Source of the DNA: Escarpia spicata
Lineage: Eukaryota > Annelida > Polychaeta > Sabellida > Siboglinidae
Length of the DNA: 64,000 nt
NCBI GenBank assembly: GCA_963995525.1
Contig: OZ023218.1
Span: forward strand, 50,791,041-50,855,040
Direction of reading: 5' to 3'
Below the pieces are notes generated by a model. That model searched no databases. It was not told the DNA's origin and was given only the letters and a program-made list of their open reading frames with translations. Below, piece after piece: positions 36,241 through 47,500 of the stretch. The stretch's first letter is position 1; each line of letters opens with the position of its first letter. The translations under genes were made by a program, and so were the position numbers.

Positions 36241-37068
36241 TGACAGTCCAGCTGGTTTAGCTGTGCTGGATGGTTTCTCAGTAGTGGAGCAGACAAGTAA
36301 CACAATCTATCAAATAATGATACAAGCACCAAACTTGGCATGGACACTCACAAGGGACCACTTTATGAAAAAAGCCCATTAGCCACCGGAAATTTCAAGA
36401 TGGCTGCCATTTTTCAATATGGCAGCCATTTCCGACACATAAAAATATCATTTTAGCCATAACATTTGACAGAATAGTCCAATTTGAATGATCTTGGTGT
36501 CGAATCATATGTTTTTGACTCTGCAGAAGCTGAATTTAAATCGCTAAATCTTCCCAGATGCAGCTTTCTATAATTTCTCGCAGAATATATGAAAAAGGCT
36601 TGGTATGCAGTTATATATATTACAAGATGAATGTTAGTTTTAAACATATTTTATTGCCATTCATTAATCAGTACAAAAGGAATGTGTAATGCACTTTCAT
36701 AATTCTGAATCAACTGCTTACCCCCACATTTCGCCATGTGCATGTTACTGTACCATCAGAACAATCAACTGGAGTGCAACACAATAATTCTGTCGCCATT
36801 TAATAGCTGTGAGTCACTCTGGTCAGATCTTCCACCATGTCAACAATAGTACAAACAATCAACTGATAAGTCTAAATTTGTTCATGTCCGTGAAAATGTA
36901 CTTGTTTGTCCTTTATTGTTGACTTTGCACTGATAACATTTATCAACTTAGTGTTCACTTAACATTACAGTATGAACCTGTTTGTCCTCCATGGCTCTGT
37001 AGTGTTTGTCCATATTGTCCACACATTGTCTTTGAACTTGGCACTACTACAGTCCTACAGATGATGAG
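36241..37068 (-). other. Probable 3' flank of the PIN/CXC family remnant
   Basis: No ORF of its own. It contains a twin motif (AAGATGGCTGCCATTTTTCA next to ATATGGCAGCCATTTCC, near 36400-36435) that I recall as a dispersed invertebrate repeat, and lies directly downstream, on the minus strand, of the stop codon of the 37069-38198 remnant. It may be part of that repeat unit. Confidence 0.3.
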
Positions 37069-38198
37069 TTAATCCTGGCATCTGTAGCTACACAGTGCTG
37101 TACAGGTGAGACCGAAGCATGTGCACCTTACACAACATTCCTTCTGGCATCCACACTTGGTCAGCTGCTGCCAACTCTGTGCAATGGATGGCAGCATTGT
37201 CCAGAAGATCTGCCACAAGTCACCATCCTTTGTCCATCCCCAGTCAGCAGGACTTTGGGTTTCTGGTTGGTAGATTGTTGACTGACTCCATATTTGCAGC
37301 CTGCCTGATAGGCGACACATAGACATGCTGAAGGAGAGCAGGTTGAGTGGGGGAAATGGCTTTGGATGGTCTCTGCTTTCGAGCAAACATGTCGAGCCGT
37401 GCATCATCAACACCAGCAGCTATACTGGACCTGTCGTACATTATTACTACAAACTTCTCCAGGATTGCCAGATCATCATCTTCAAACTTTGGCGATGAAA
37501 ACATCAGAGGCCTCCGTGCTTACATTCCAGGTTTGCCATGCAGACTTCTTCCCTTTTCCCCAGAAGGCTGATACAACATCACAACCAGTGAATGCATGGA
37601 AGAAGAGAATCCCTCTTGTCTTCTCTGGTCCAACTGAGTCACTGAGGTCATCTACAGGAATCTACCTCGAGTTCCATCCTTCACCAAAAGCCATCCACAG
37701 CTTCTGCAGACCAGACTCCTGCAGTGCTGGCGAACACTGCTATGACCTGAACATCCGTGTCATTGGCTTAGATCATGAAAATATTTGTTCCCTCTGATGC
37801 TGCATGTCTGGCTGTACAAAGATCCGCGTGTCCACTTCCTCATGAATACAAAGAACCATATCATCCAGGCGCAATGACTGGTTGCTGACAACATTGTCTT
37901 CCTTGATCACAATTACGGTGTTTGATGTGCACATCTCGGCAATCTTGTCAGCCAGGAAGGTGAACAATTCCGTCTTGCTGTCATTGTCCCTCAAAAATCT
38001 CTGCCAGTTGTAGGGTAGTTTTCTTTTGGCTGTCACTCTCAGTCCTCGCTTTGACCTTGTCTCAGTCTTCAGACTTGATCGTTTGTGGAACTGTGTTAGT
38101 TTTGTCACCAACAAATTAAGTGGGTTTGTTGTTTTTGACCCAACAATTGGCTCCAACAAGTTACCAGAAGTAATGACCAAAAGAATTTGTTTGACCAT
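37069..38198 (-). pseudogene. Uncharacterised PIN/CXC repeat family, copy 2 (C-terminal half)
   Basis: Minus strand, three frame segments. 38198-37773: RVTAKRKLPYNWQRFLRDND, ELFTFLADKIAEM, EEVDTRIF. After a shift come IFMI*ANDTDVQVIAV and LQKLWMAFGEG. Then GPEKTRGILFFHAFTGCDVV, SAFWGKGKKSAWQTWN, DLAILEKFVVIMYDRSS, DDARLDMFARKQRPS. A last shift gives DWGWTKDGDLWQIFW and a cysteine cluster CGCQKECCVRCTCFGLTC...C...C before the stop at 37069. The paired acidic motifs (E-E-x-D-T and N-D-T-D-V) resemble PIN/XPG-I nuclease sites and the cysteines resemble a tesmin-type CXC domain. Both are inferences. N-terminally truncated. It lies 160 bp upstream of the vWA coding start, in head-to-head orientation. 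Confidence 0.55.
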
Positions 38199-38346
38199 TT
38201 AAACAAATGTACCCACTTTTTATTAAAACAACCATGGATATTGGTCAAACTATTCACACGTTGCATAAATTTTGACATGATAGAACCAGATTTGTGTTGT
38301 GTAAACCAGCTGAGGATAGAATAGCTTTAACAGAATAGTTTTATTG

Positions 38347-38349
38347 CAG
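38347..38349 (+). promoter_or_regulatory. Possible 3' splice acceptor before the first coding exon
   Basis: GTTTTATTGCAG ends ten bases before the ATG at 38359. It looks like a 3' splice site, so the first coding exon may be preceded by an untranslated exon further upstream. No upstream exon was identified. Confidence 0.4.
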
Positions 38350-38358
38350 TACAAGACA

Positions 38359-38538
38359 ATGGACAGTGTGAGGAAGACAGATGATGTTGGTGGACAGGGC
38401 GGAGACACAGGGGTTGCTATGGCGACAGACCAGAGTGGAGACGCTGCAGCAAAGAAGACAGAATCCAAGAACCTAGACTTGGCATTTGCGATGGATTGCA
38501 CTGGGAGCATGGGTTCCTACATTCACCAGGCACAACAG
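38359..38538 (+). CDS. vWA gene, coding exon 1
   Basis: Encodes residues 1-60, a polar N-terminus followed by the first beta-strand and MIDAS loop (LDLAFAMDCTGSMGSYIHQA). The donor is CAACAG|GTATCC, phase 0. Confidence 0.88.
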
Positions 38539-41500
38539 GTATCCTCAGTACGACTCTGTTCAATACAGTTTACAGAGTCTATAATAAATATAGGCTACAA
38601 CATATTCAAAGAGTGTACCTCACAGTCACTTCCTAGGTAGTAGTATTTATTTAACAGTATGGCTACAATTAATTTAAATGTCTACTATTATACTAGTATA
38701 TTATTTTAATTCACATTGTACTGTATATTTAATTATTAATATATTTTTTAAATTTCCTGTTTTAATGTAACCTTTTTTAGTTGTTGTATTTTATCACTCC
38801 AATTTTTAGTAGCTATATTAATCCCATTGGATATACAGTCAAAGGTTGCTTTATGGTCACCTCAATAATATAGCCACCTTATTATTAAGGTCACCCAAAT
38901 AATGGTCCCCTCACTATTTGGGTAACTTATGACCAGTATTGATGGTGACCTTAATAGTGAGGGACCTTAATAGGGAGGTTCCGTTGTTTAAAGAATAGTT
39001 TGACCAAGTGCCAACATGATTTTATAGCAAACATCCACTAGACGTACAAATAGCTCAACACAGGCTGCTCAAATGATGATTGCTGACTAAAGAGTGACTA
39101 TTATAAGTTTTACAATTGTTGTTCTAATTAGAATTTCAAGATTAGAATGAGTTGCTATAATCCGATACCGTACTATTTGAACATTTAGCAATATGAATAT
39201 AATCATCTTGTTTATGGTTGCAGAACATTCGACTGATTGTGGAAGAAATAGTGTCAAAGGAAAAGGCCGATGTTTGTCTTGCGTTGGTTGAGTATCGTGA
39301 CCACCCGCCAGAAGACAGTACATTTGTGACACGGGTCAACGACTTCACCACATCTGTCCGTACGATGAAACAGTGGCTCGACAAGTGCAGCGCCTATGGA
39401 GGTGAGTGACACTTAGCACAGGTCAGCATTCTGTCTTCCTCTTAAACAACTTAAATCTCAAGCACCAAACTTTCAGGGACTAATCTACTACCCCTAGAAT
39501 AGGCCATAAGACCTATATCTTTCCAATATACCTCCATATATGTCAAGATTATCATCTGGGGTTAGTCAGTTGTTTGGAATGTAAAACATAACCTAACAAT
39601 CATACGAACCATACGCGCACGGCAAATACTTTGGGAAATCGGCCCGTATCATGGAGTAGACGCTGACACAATAATGCTTATGTCTAGCCTCATGCCAATA
39701 GCATAGCCATACAAATATTATTTGACAATTCTACACTATCATGACCTAGGCATATCGATTGACGTGAACTTCATATTCTCTCCGACCTTTGTTTTTTTGA
39801 ATAAATAACGACTGTCTGCAAACGCATTATTGTGTTTATGTAATGACGATGTGTGTTTTCTCAAATTTGGTAAATATTACTGTCGTGACTGTAATCTGCT
39901 GAGGCATCCCATCAGGGGACGGACATTTTTGCTAATCATTATAATAAGTAATTGATTTTAAATTGACGTTATTTCAAGTATTACATTCTGAACCAAACTT
40001 TGTAACTTAGGTGGCAAAATCAGAAATATGACACACTTCCAATGCATATATATATGACAACATGAATGCAGTAAGTGGCTCAACTTATTTGTTTGTTTGC
40101 ACCCTAGGTGGCGACACCCCTGAGGCTGTTGCAGATGCCCTCCACCAGGTGGCTAAGCTGCAGTGGCGAGAAGATTCCACCAAGATATGTGTGTTCATAG
40201 CTGACGCCCCGCCCCACGGCCTCTCTCGGTCAGGGGATGGCTTCCCCAATGGTAGGGTGAAGTTTGTGTAATTTGAGGCATTGTAAGTGGATCTTCTCCC
40301 AGGCCAAGGTCCAGGCGCCCCTCTCTGTGTTCATTCTTTTTTGGATCACTAGCCATCTACAAACAGGCGATGTATTAAAAAAATGCAAAGGCAGTTATTT
40401 ACTGAATTGAAATCAAACACAGTTACAGGCACAGGTAATTGTTTGAACAGTCTCACTGTCCAGCCAGTGTCAATCAGTGAATAAGCTCCACTGGGAGTGA
40501 GGCAGTGGGTCCACCTGGCAGTGTCCACCAGTGAATAAGCTCCAAGGGAGTGAGACAGTGGGTCCACCAGCCAGTGTCCACCAGTGAATAAGCTCCAAGG
40601 GAGTGAGACAGTGGGTCCACCTGGCAGTGTCCACCAGTGAATAAGCTCCACTGGGAGTGAGACAGTGGGTCCACCTGGCAATGTCCACCAGTGAATAAGC
40701 TCCACGGGAGTGAGACGGTGGGTCCACCAGCCAGTGTCCACCAGTGAATAAGCTCCAAGGGAGTGAGACAGTGGGTCCACCTGGCAGTGTCCACCAGTGA
40801 ATAAGCTCCACGGGAGTGAGACAGTGGGTCCACCAGCCAGTGTCCACCAGTGAATAAGCTCCAAGGGAGTGAGACAGTGGGTCCACCTGGCAGTGTCCAC
40901 CAATGAATAAGCTCCATGGGAGTGAGACGGTGGGTCCACCAGCCAGTGTCCACCAGTGAATAAGCTCCAAGGGAGTGAGACAGTGGGTCCACCTGGCAGT
41001 GTCCACCAGTGAATAAGCTCCACTGGGAGTGAGACAGTGGGTCCACCTGGCAATGTCCACCAGTGAATAAGCTCCACGGGAGTGAGACGGTGGGTCCACC
41101 AGCCAGTGTCCACCAGTGAATAAGCTCCAAGGGAGTGAGACAGTGGGTCCACCTGGCAGTGTCCACCAGTGAATAAGCTCCACGGGAGTGAGACAGTGGG
41201 TCCACCAGCCAGTGCCCACCAGTGAATAATGTCCACCAGTGAATAAGCTCCACGGGAGTGAGACGGTGGGTCCACCAGCCAGTGTCCACCAGTGAATAAG
41301 CTCCAAGGGAGTGAGACAGTGGGTCCACCTGGCAGTGTCCACCAGTGAATAAGCTCCACGGGAGTGAGACAGTGGGTCCACCAGCCAGTGCCCACCAGTG
41401 AATAAGCTCCACGGGAGTGAGACAGTGGGTCCACCAGCCAGTGTCCACCAGTGAATAAGCTCCACGGGAGTGAGACAGTGGGTCCACCAGCCAGTGTCCA

Positions 41501-44500
41501 CCAGTGAATAAGCTCCACGGGAGTGAGACAGTGGGTCCACCAGCCAGTGTCCACCAGTGAATAAGCTCCACGGGAGTGAGACAGTGGGTCCACCAGCCAG
41601 TGTCCACCAGTGAATAAGCTCCAAGGGAGTGAGACAGTGGGTCCACCTGGCAGTGTCCACCAGTGAATAAGCTCCATGGGAGTGAGACAGTGGGTCCACC
41701 AGCCAGTGTCCACCAGTGAATAAGCTCCAAGGGAGTGAGACAGTGGGTCCACCTGGCAGTGTCCACCAGTGAATAAGCTCCAAGGGAGTGAGACAGTGGG
41801 TCCACCTGGCAGTGTCCACCAGTGAATAAGCTCCATGGGAGTGAGACAGTGGGTCCACCTGGCAGTGTCCACCAGTGAATAAGCTCCACTGGGAGTGAGA
41901 CAGTGGGTCCACCAGCGCCAGTGTCCACCAGTGAATAAGCTCCACGGGAGTGAGACAGTGGGTCCACCAGCCAGTGTCCACCAGTGAATAAGCTCCACGG
42001 GAGTGAGACAGTGGGTCCACCAGCCAGTGTCCACCAGTGAATAAGCTCCATGGGAGTGAGACAGTGGGTCCACCAGCGCCAGTGTCCACCAGTGAATAAG
42101 CTCCAAGGGAGTGAGACAGTGGGTCCACCAGCCAGTGTCCACCAGTGAATAAGCTCCACGGGAGTGAGACAGTGGGTCCACCAGCCAGTGTCCACCAGTG
42201 AATAAGCTCCATGGGAGTGAGACAGTGGGTCCACCAGCGCCAGTGTCCACCAGTGAATAAGCTCCACGGGAGTGAGACAGTGGGTCCACCAGCCAGTGTC
42301 CACCAGTGAATAAGCTCCATGGGAGTGAGACAGTGGGTCCACCAGCCAGTGTCCACCAGTGAATAAGCTCCATGGGAGTGAGACAGTGGGTCCACCTGGC
42401 AGTGTCCACCAGTGAATAAGCTCCAAGGGAGTGAGACAGTGGGTCCACCTGGCAATGTCCACCAGTGAATAAGCTCCACGGGAGTGAGACAGTGGGTCCA
42501 CCAGCCAGTGTCCACCAGTGAATAAGCTCCAAGGGAGTGAGACAGTGGGTCCACCTGGCAGTGTCCACCAGTGAATAAGCTCCATGGGAGTGAGACAGTG
42601 GGTCCACCAGCCAGTGTCCACCAGTGAATAAGCTCCACTGGGAGTGAGACAGTGGGTCCACCAGCCAGTGTCCACCAGTGAATAAGCTCCACTGGGAGTG
42701 AGACAGTGGGTCCACCAGCCAGTGTCCACCAGTGAATAAGCTCCACTGGGAGTGAGACAGTGGGTCCACCAGCCAGTGTCCACCAGTGAATAAGCTCCAC
42801 TGGGAGTGAGACAGTGGGTCCACCTGGCAGTGTCCACCAGTGAATAAGCTCCACTGGGAGTGAGACAGTGGGTCCACCTGGCAGTGTCCACCAGTGAATA
42901 AGCTACACTGGGAGTGAGACAGTGGGTCCACCAGACAGTGTCCACCAGTGAATAAGCTCCATGGGAGTGAGACAGTGGGTCCACCTGGCAATGTCCACCA
43001 GTGAATAAGCTACACTGGGAGTGAGACAGTGGGTCCACCAGCCAGTGTCCACCAGTGAATAAGCTCCACTGGGAGTGAGACAGTGGGTCCACCTGGCAGT
43101 GTCCACCAGTGAATAAGCTACACTGGGAGTGAGACAGTGGGTCCACCAGCCAGTGTCCACCAGTGAATAAGCTCCACTGGGAGTGAGACAGTGGGTCCAC
43201 CTGGCAGTGTCCACCAGTGAATAAGCTCCACTGGGAGTGAGACAGTGGGTCCACCTGGCAGTGTCCACCAGTGAATAAGCTCCACGGGAGTGAGACAGTG
43301 GGTCCACCAGCCAGTGTCCACCAGTGAATAAGCTCCACGGGAGTGAGACAGTGGGTCCACCAGCCAGTGTCCACCAGTGAATAAGCTCCACGGGAGTGAG
43401 ACAGTGGGTCCACCTGGCAGTGTCCACCAGTGAATAAGCTCCACTGGGAGTGAGACAGTGGGTCCACCAGCCAGTGTCCACCAGTGAATAAGCTCCAAGG
43501 GAGTGAGACAGTGGGTCCACCTGGCAGTGTCCACCAGTGAATAAGCTCCATGGGAGTGAGACAGTGGGTCCACCTGGCAATGTCCACCAGTGAATAAGCT
43601 CCACTGGGAGTGAGACAGTGGGTCCACCTGGCAGTGTCCACCAGTGAATAAGCTCCAAGGGAGTGAGACAGTGGGTCCACCTGGCAATGTCCACCAGTGA
43701 ATAAGCTCCAAGGGAGTGAGACAGTGGGTCCACCAGTGCCAGTGTCCACCAGTGAATAAGCTCCAAGTGAGTGAGACAGTGGGTCCACCTGGCAATGTCC
43801 ACCAGTGAATAAGCTCCACTGGGAGTGAGACAGTGGGTCCACCTGGCAGTGTCCACCAGTGAATAAGCTCCACTGGGAGTGAGACAGTGGGTCCACCAGC
43901 CAGTGTCCACCAGTGAATAAGCTCCACGGGAGTGAGACAGTGGGTCCACCTGGCAGTGTCCACCAGTGAATAAGCTCCACTGGGAGTGAGACAGTGGGTC
44001 CACCAGCCAGTGTCCACCAGTGAATAAGCTCCACGGGAGTGAGACAGTGGGTCCACCTGGCAGTGTCCACCAGTGAATAAGCTCCAAGGGAGTGAGACAG
44101 TGGGTCCACCTGGCAGTGTCCACCAGTGAATAAGCTCCACTGGGAGTGAGACAGTGGGTCCACCAGCCAGTGTCCACCAGTGAATAAGCTCCACGGGAGT
44201 GAGACAGTGGGTCCACCTGGCAGTGTCCACCAGTCAATAAGCTCCACTGGGAGTGAGACAGTGGGTCCACCAGCCAGTGTCCACCAGTGAATAAGCTCCA
44301 CGGGAGTGAGACAGTGGGTCCACCTGGCAGTGTCCACCAGTGAATAAGCTCCAAGGGAGTGAGACAGTGGGTCCACCTGGCAGTGTCCACCAGTGAATAA
44401 GCTCCACTGGGAGTGAGACAGTGGGTCCACCAGCCAGTGTCCACCAGTGAATAAGCTCCACGGGAGTGAGACAGTGGGTCCACCTGGCAGTGTCCACCAG

Positions 44501-47500
44501 TGAATAAGCTCCACTGGGAGTGAGACAGTGGGTCCACCAGCCAGTGTCCACCAGTGAATAAGCTCCATGGGAGTGAGACAGTGGGTCCACCAGCCAGTGT
44601 CCACCAGTGAATAAGCTCCACTGGGAGTGAGACAGTGGGTCCACCAGCGCCAGTGTCCACCAGTGAATAAGCTCCACTGGGAGTGAGACAGTGGGTCCAC
44701 CTGGTAGTGTCCACCAGTGAATAAGCTCCAAGGGAGTGAGACAGTGGGTCCACCTGGCAATGTCCACCAGTGAATAAGCTCCAAGGGAGTGAGACAGTGG
44801 GTCCACCAGCCAGTGTCCACCAGTGAATAAGCTCCACTGGGAGTGAGACAGTGGGTCCACCAGCGCCAGTGTCCACCAGTGAATAAGCTCCATGGGAGTG
44901 AGACAGTGGGTCCACCAGCGCCAGTGTCCACCAGTGAATAAGCTCCACTGGGAGTGAGACAGTGGGTCCACCTGGTAGTGTCCACCAGTGAATAAGCTCC
45001 AAGGGAGTGAGACAGTGGGTCCACCTGGCAATGTCCACCAGTGAATAAGCTCCAAGGGAGTGAGACAGTGGGTCCACCTGGCAGTGTCCACCAGTGAATA
45101 AGCTCCATGGGAGTGAGACAGTGGGTCCACCTGGCAGTGTCCACCAGTGAATAAGCTCCAAGGGAGTGAGACAGTGGGTCCACCTGGCAGTGTCCACCAG
45201 TGAATAAGCTCCACGGGAGTGAGACAGTGGGTCCACCAGCGCCAGTGTCCACCAGTGAATAAGCTCCACTGGGAGTGAGACAGTGGGTCCACCAGCCAGT
45301 GTCCACCAGTGAATAAGCTCCAAGGGAGTGAGACAGTGGGTCCACCTGGCAATGTCCACCAGTGAATAAGCTCCATGGGAGTGAGACAGTGGGTCCACCA
45401 GCCAGTGTCCACCAGTGAATAAGCTCCACTGGGAGTGAGACAGTGGGTCCACCAGCCAGTGTCCACCAGTGAATAAGCTCCAAGGGAGTGAGACAGTGGG
45501 TCCACCTGGCAGTGTCCACCAGTGAATAAGCTCCATGGGAGTGAGACAGTGGGTCCACCAGCCAGTGTCCACCAGTGAATAAGCTCCACTGGGAGTGAGA
45601 CAGTGGGTCCACCAGCCAGTGTCCACCAGTGAATAAGCTCCACTGGGAGTGAGACAGTGGGTCCACCTGGCAGTGTCCACCAGTGAATAAGCTCCATGGG
45701 AGTGAGACAGTGGGTCCACCAGCCAGTGTCCACCAGTGAATAAGCTCCACTGGGAGTGAGACAGTGGGTCCACCAGCCAGTGTCCACCAGTGAATAAGCT
45801 CCACTGGGAGTGAGACAGTGGGTCCACCTGGCAGTGTCCACCAGTGAATAAGCTACACTGGGAGTGAGACAGTGGGTCCACCAGCCAGTGTCCATCAGTG
45901 AATAAGCTCCATGGGAGTGAGACAGTGGGTCCACCAGCCAGTGTCCACCAGTGAATAAGCTCCATGGGAGTGAGACAGTGGGTCCACCAGCCAGTGTCCA
46001 CCAGTGAATAAGCTCCAAGGGAGTGAGGCAGTGGGTCCACCTGGCAGTGTCCACCAGTGAATAAGCTCCATGGGAGTGAGACAGTGGGTCCACCTGGCAG
46101 TGTCCACCAGTGAATAAGCTACACTGGGAGTGAGACAGTGGGTCCACCAGCCAGTGTCCACCAGTGAATAAGCTCCATGGGAGTGAGACAGTGGGTCCAC
46201 CAGCCAGTGTCCACCAGTGAATAAGCTCCATGGGAGTGAGGCAGTGGGTCCACCTGGCAGTGTCCACCAGTGAATAAGCTCCATGGGAGTGAGACAGTGG
46301 GTCCACCTGGCAGTGTCCACCAGTGAATAAGCTCCATGGGAGTGAGGCAGTGGGTCCACCTGGCAGTGTCCACCAGTGAATAAGCTACACTGGGAGTGAG
46401 ACAGTGGGTCCACCAGCCAGTGTCCACCAGTGAATAAGCTCCATGGGAGTGAGACAGTGGGTCCACCAGCCAGTGTCCACCAGTGAATAAGCTCCATGGG
46501 AGTGAGGCAGTGGGTCCACCTGGCAGTGTCCACCAGTGAATAAGCTCCATGGGAGTGAGACAGTGGGTTCACCAGCCAGTGTCCACCAGTGAATAAGCTC
46601 CATGGGAGTGAGACAGTGGGTCCACCTGGCAGTGTCCACCAGTGAATAAGCTCCATGGGAGTGAGACAGTTGGTCCACCAGCCAGTGTCCACCAGTGAAT
46701 AAGCTCCACGGGAGTGAGACAGTGGGTCCACCAGCCAGTGTCCACCAGTGAATAAGCTCCACGGGAGTGAGACAGTGGGTCCACCAGCCAGTGTCCACCA
46801 GTGAATAAGCTCCATGGGAGTGAGACAGTGGGTCCACCAGCCAGTGTCCACCAGTGAATAAGCTCCATGGGAGTGAGACAGTGGGTTCACCAGCCAGTGT
46901 CCACCAGTGAATAAGCTCCACTGGGAGTGAGACAGTGGGTCCACCTGGCAGTGTCCACCAGTGAATAAGCTCCACTGGGAGTGAGACAGTGGGTCCACCT
47001 GACAGTGTCCACCAGTGAATAAGCTCCACTGGGAGTGAGACAGTGGGTCCACCAGCCAGTGTCCACCAGTGAATAAGCTCCACTGGGAGTGAGGCAGTGG
47101 GTCCACCTGGCAGTGTCCACCAGTGAATAAGCTCCACCGGGAGTGAGGCAGTGGGTCCACCTGGCAGTGTCCACCAGTGAATAAGCTCCACTGGGAGTGA
47201 GGCAGTGGGTCCACCTGGCAGTGTCCACCAGTGAATAAGCTCCACTGGGAGTGAGGCAGTGGGTCCACCTGGCAGTGTCCACCAGTGAATAAGCTCCACT
47301 GGGAGTGAGACAGTGGGTCCACCTGGCAGTGTCCACCAGTGAATAAGCTCCACTGGGAGTGAGACAGTGGGTCCACCAGCCAGTGTCCACCAGTGAATAA
47401 GCTCCACTGGGAGTGAGACAGTGGGTCCACCAGCGCCAGTGTCCACCAGTGAATAAGCTCCACTGGGAGTGAGACAGTGGGTCCACCTGGTAGTGTCCAC

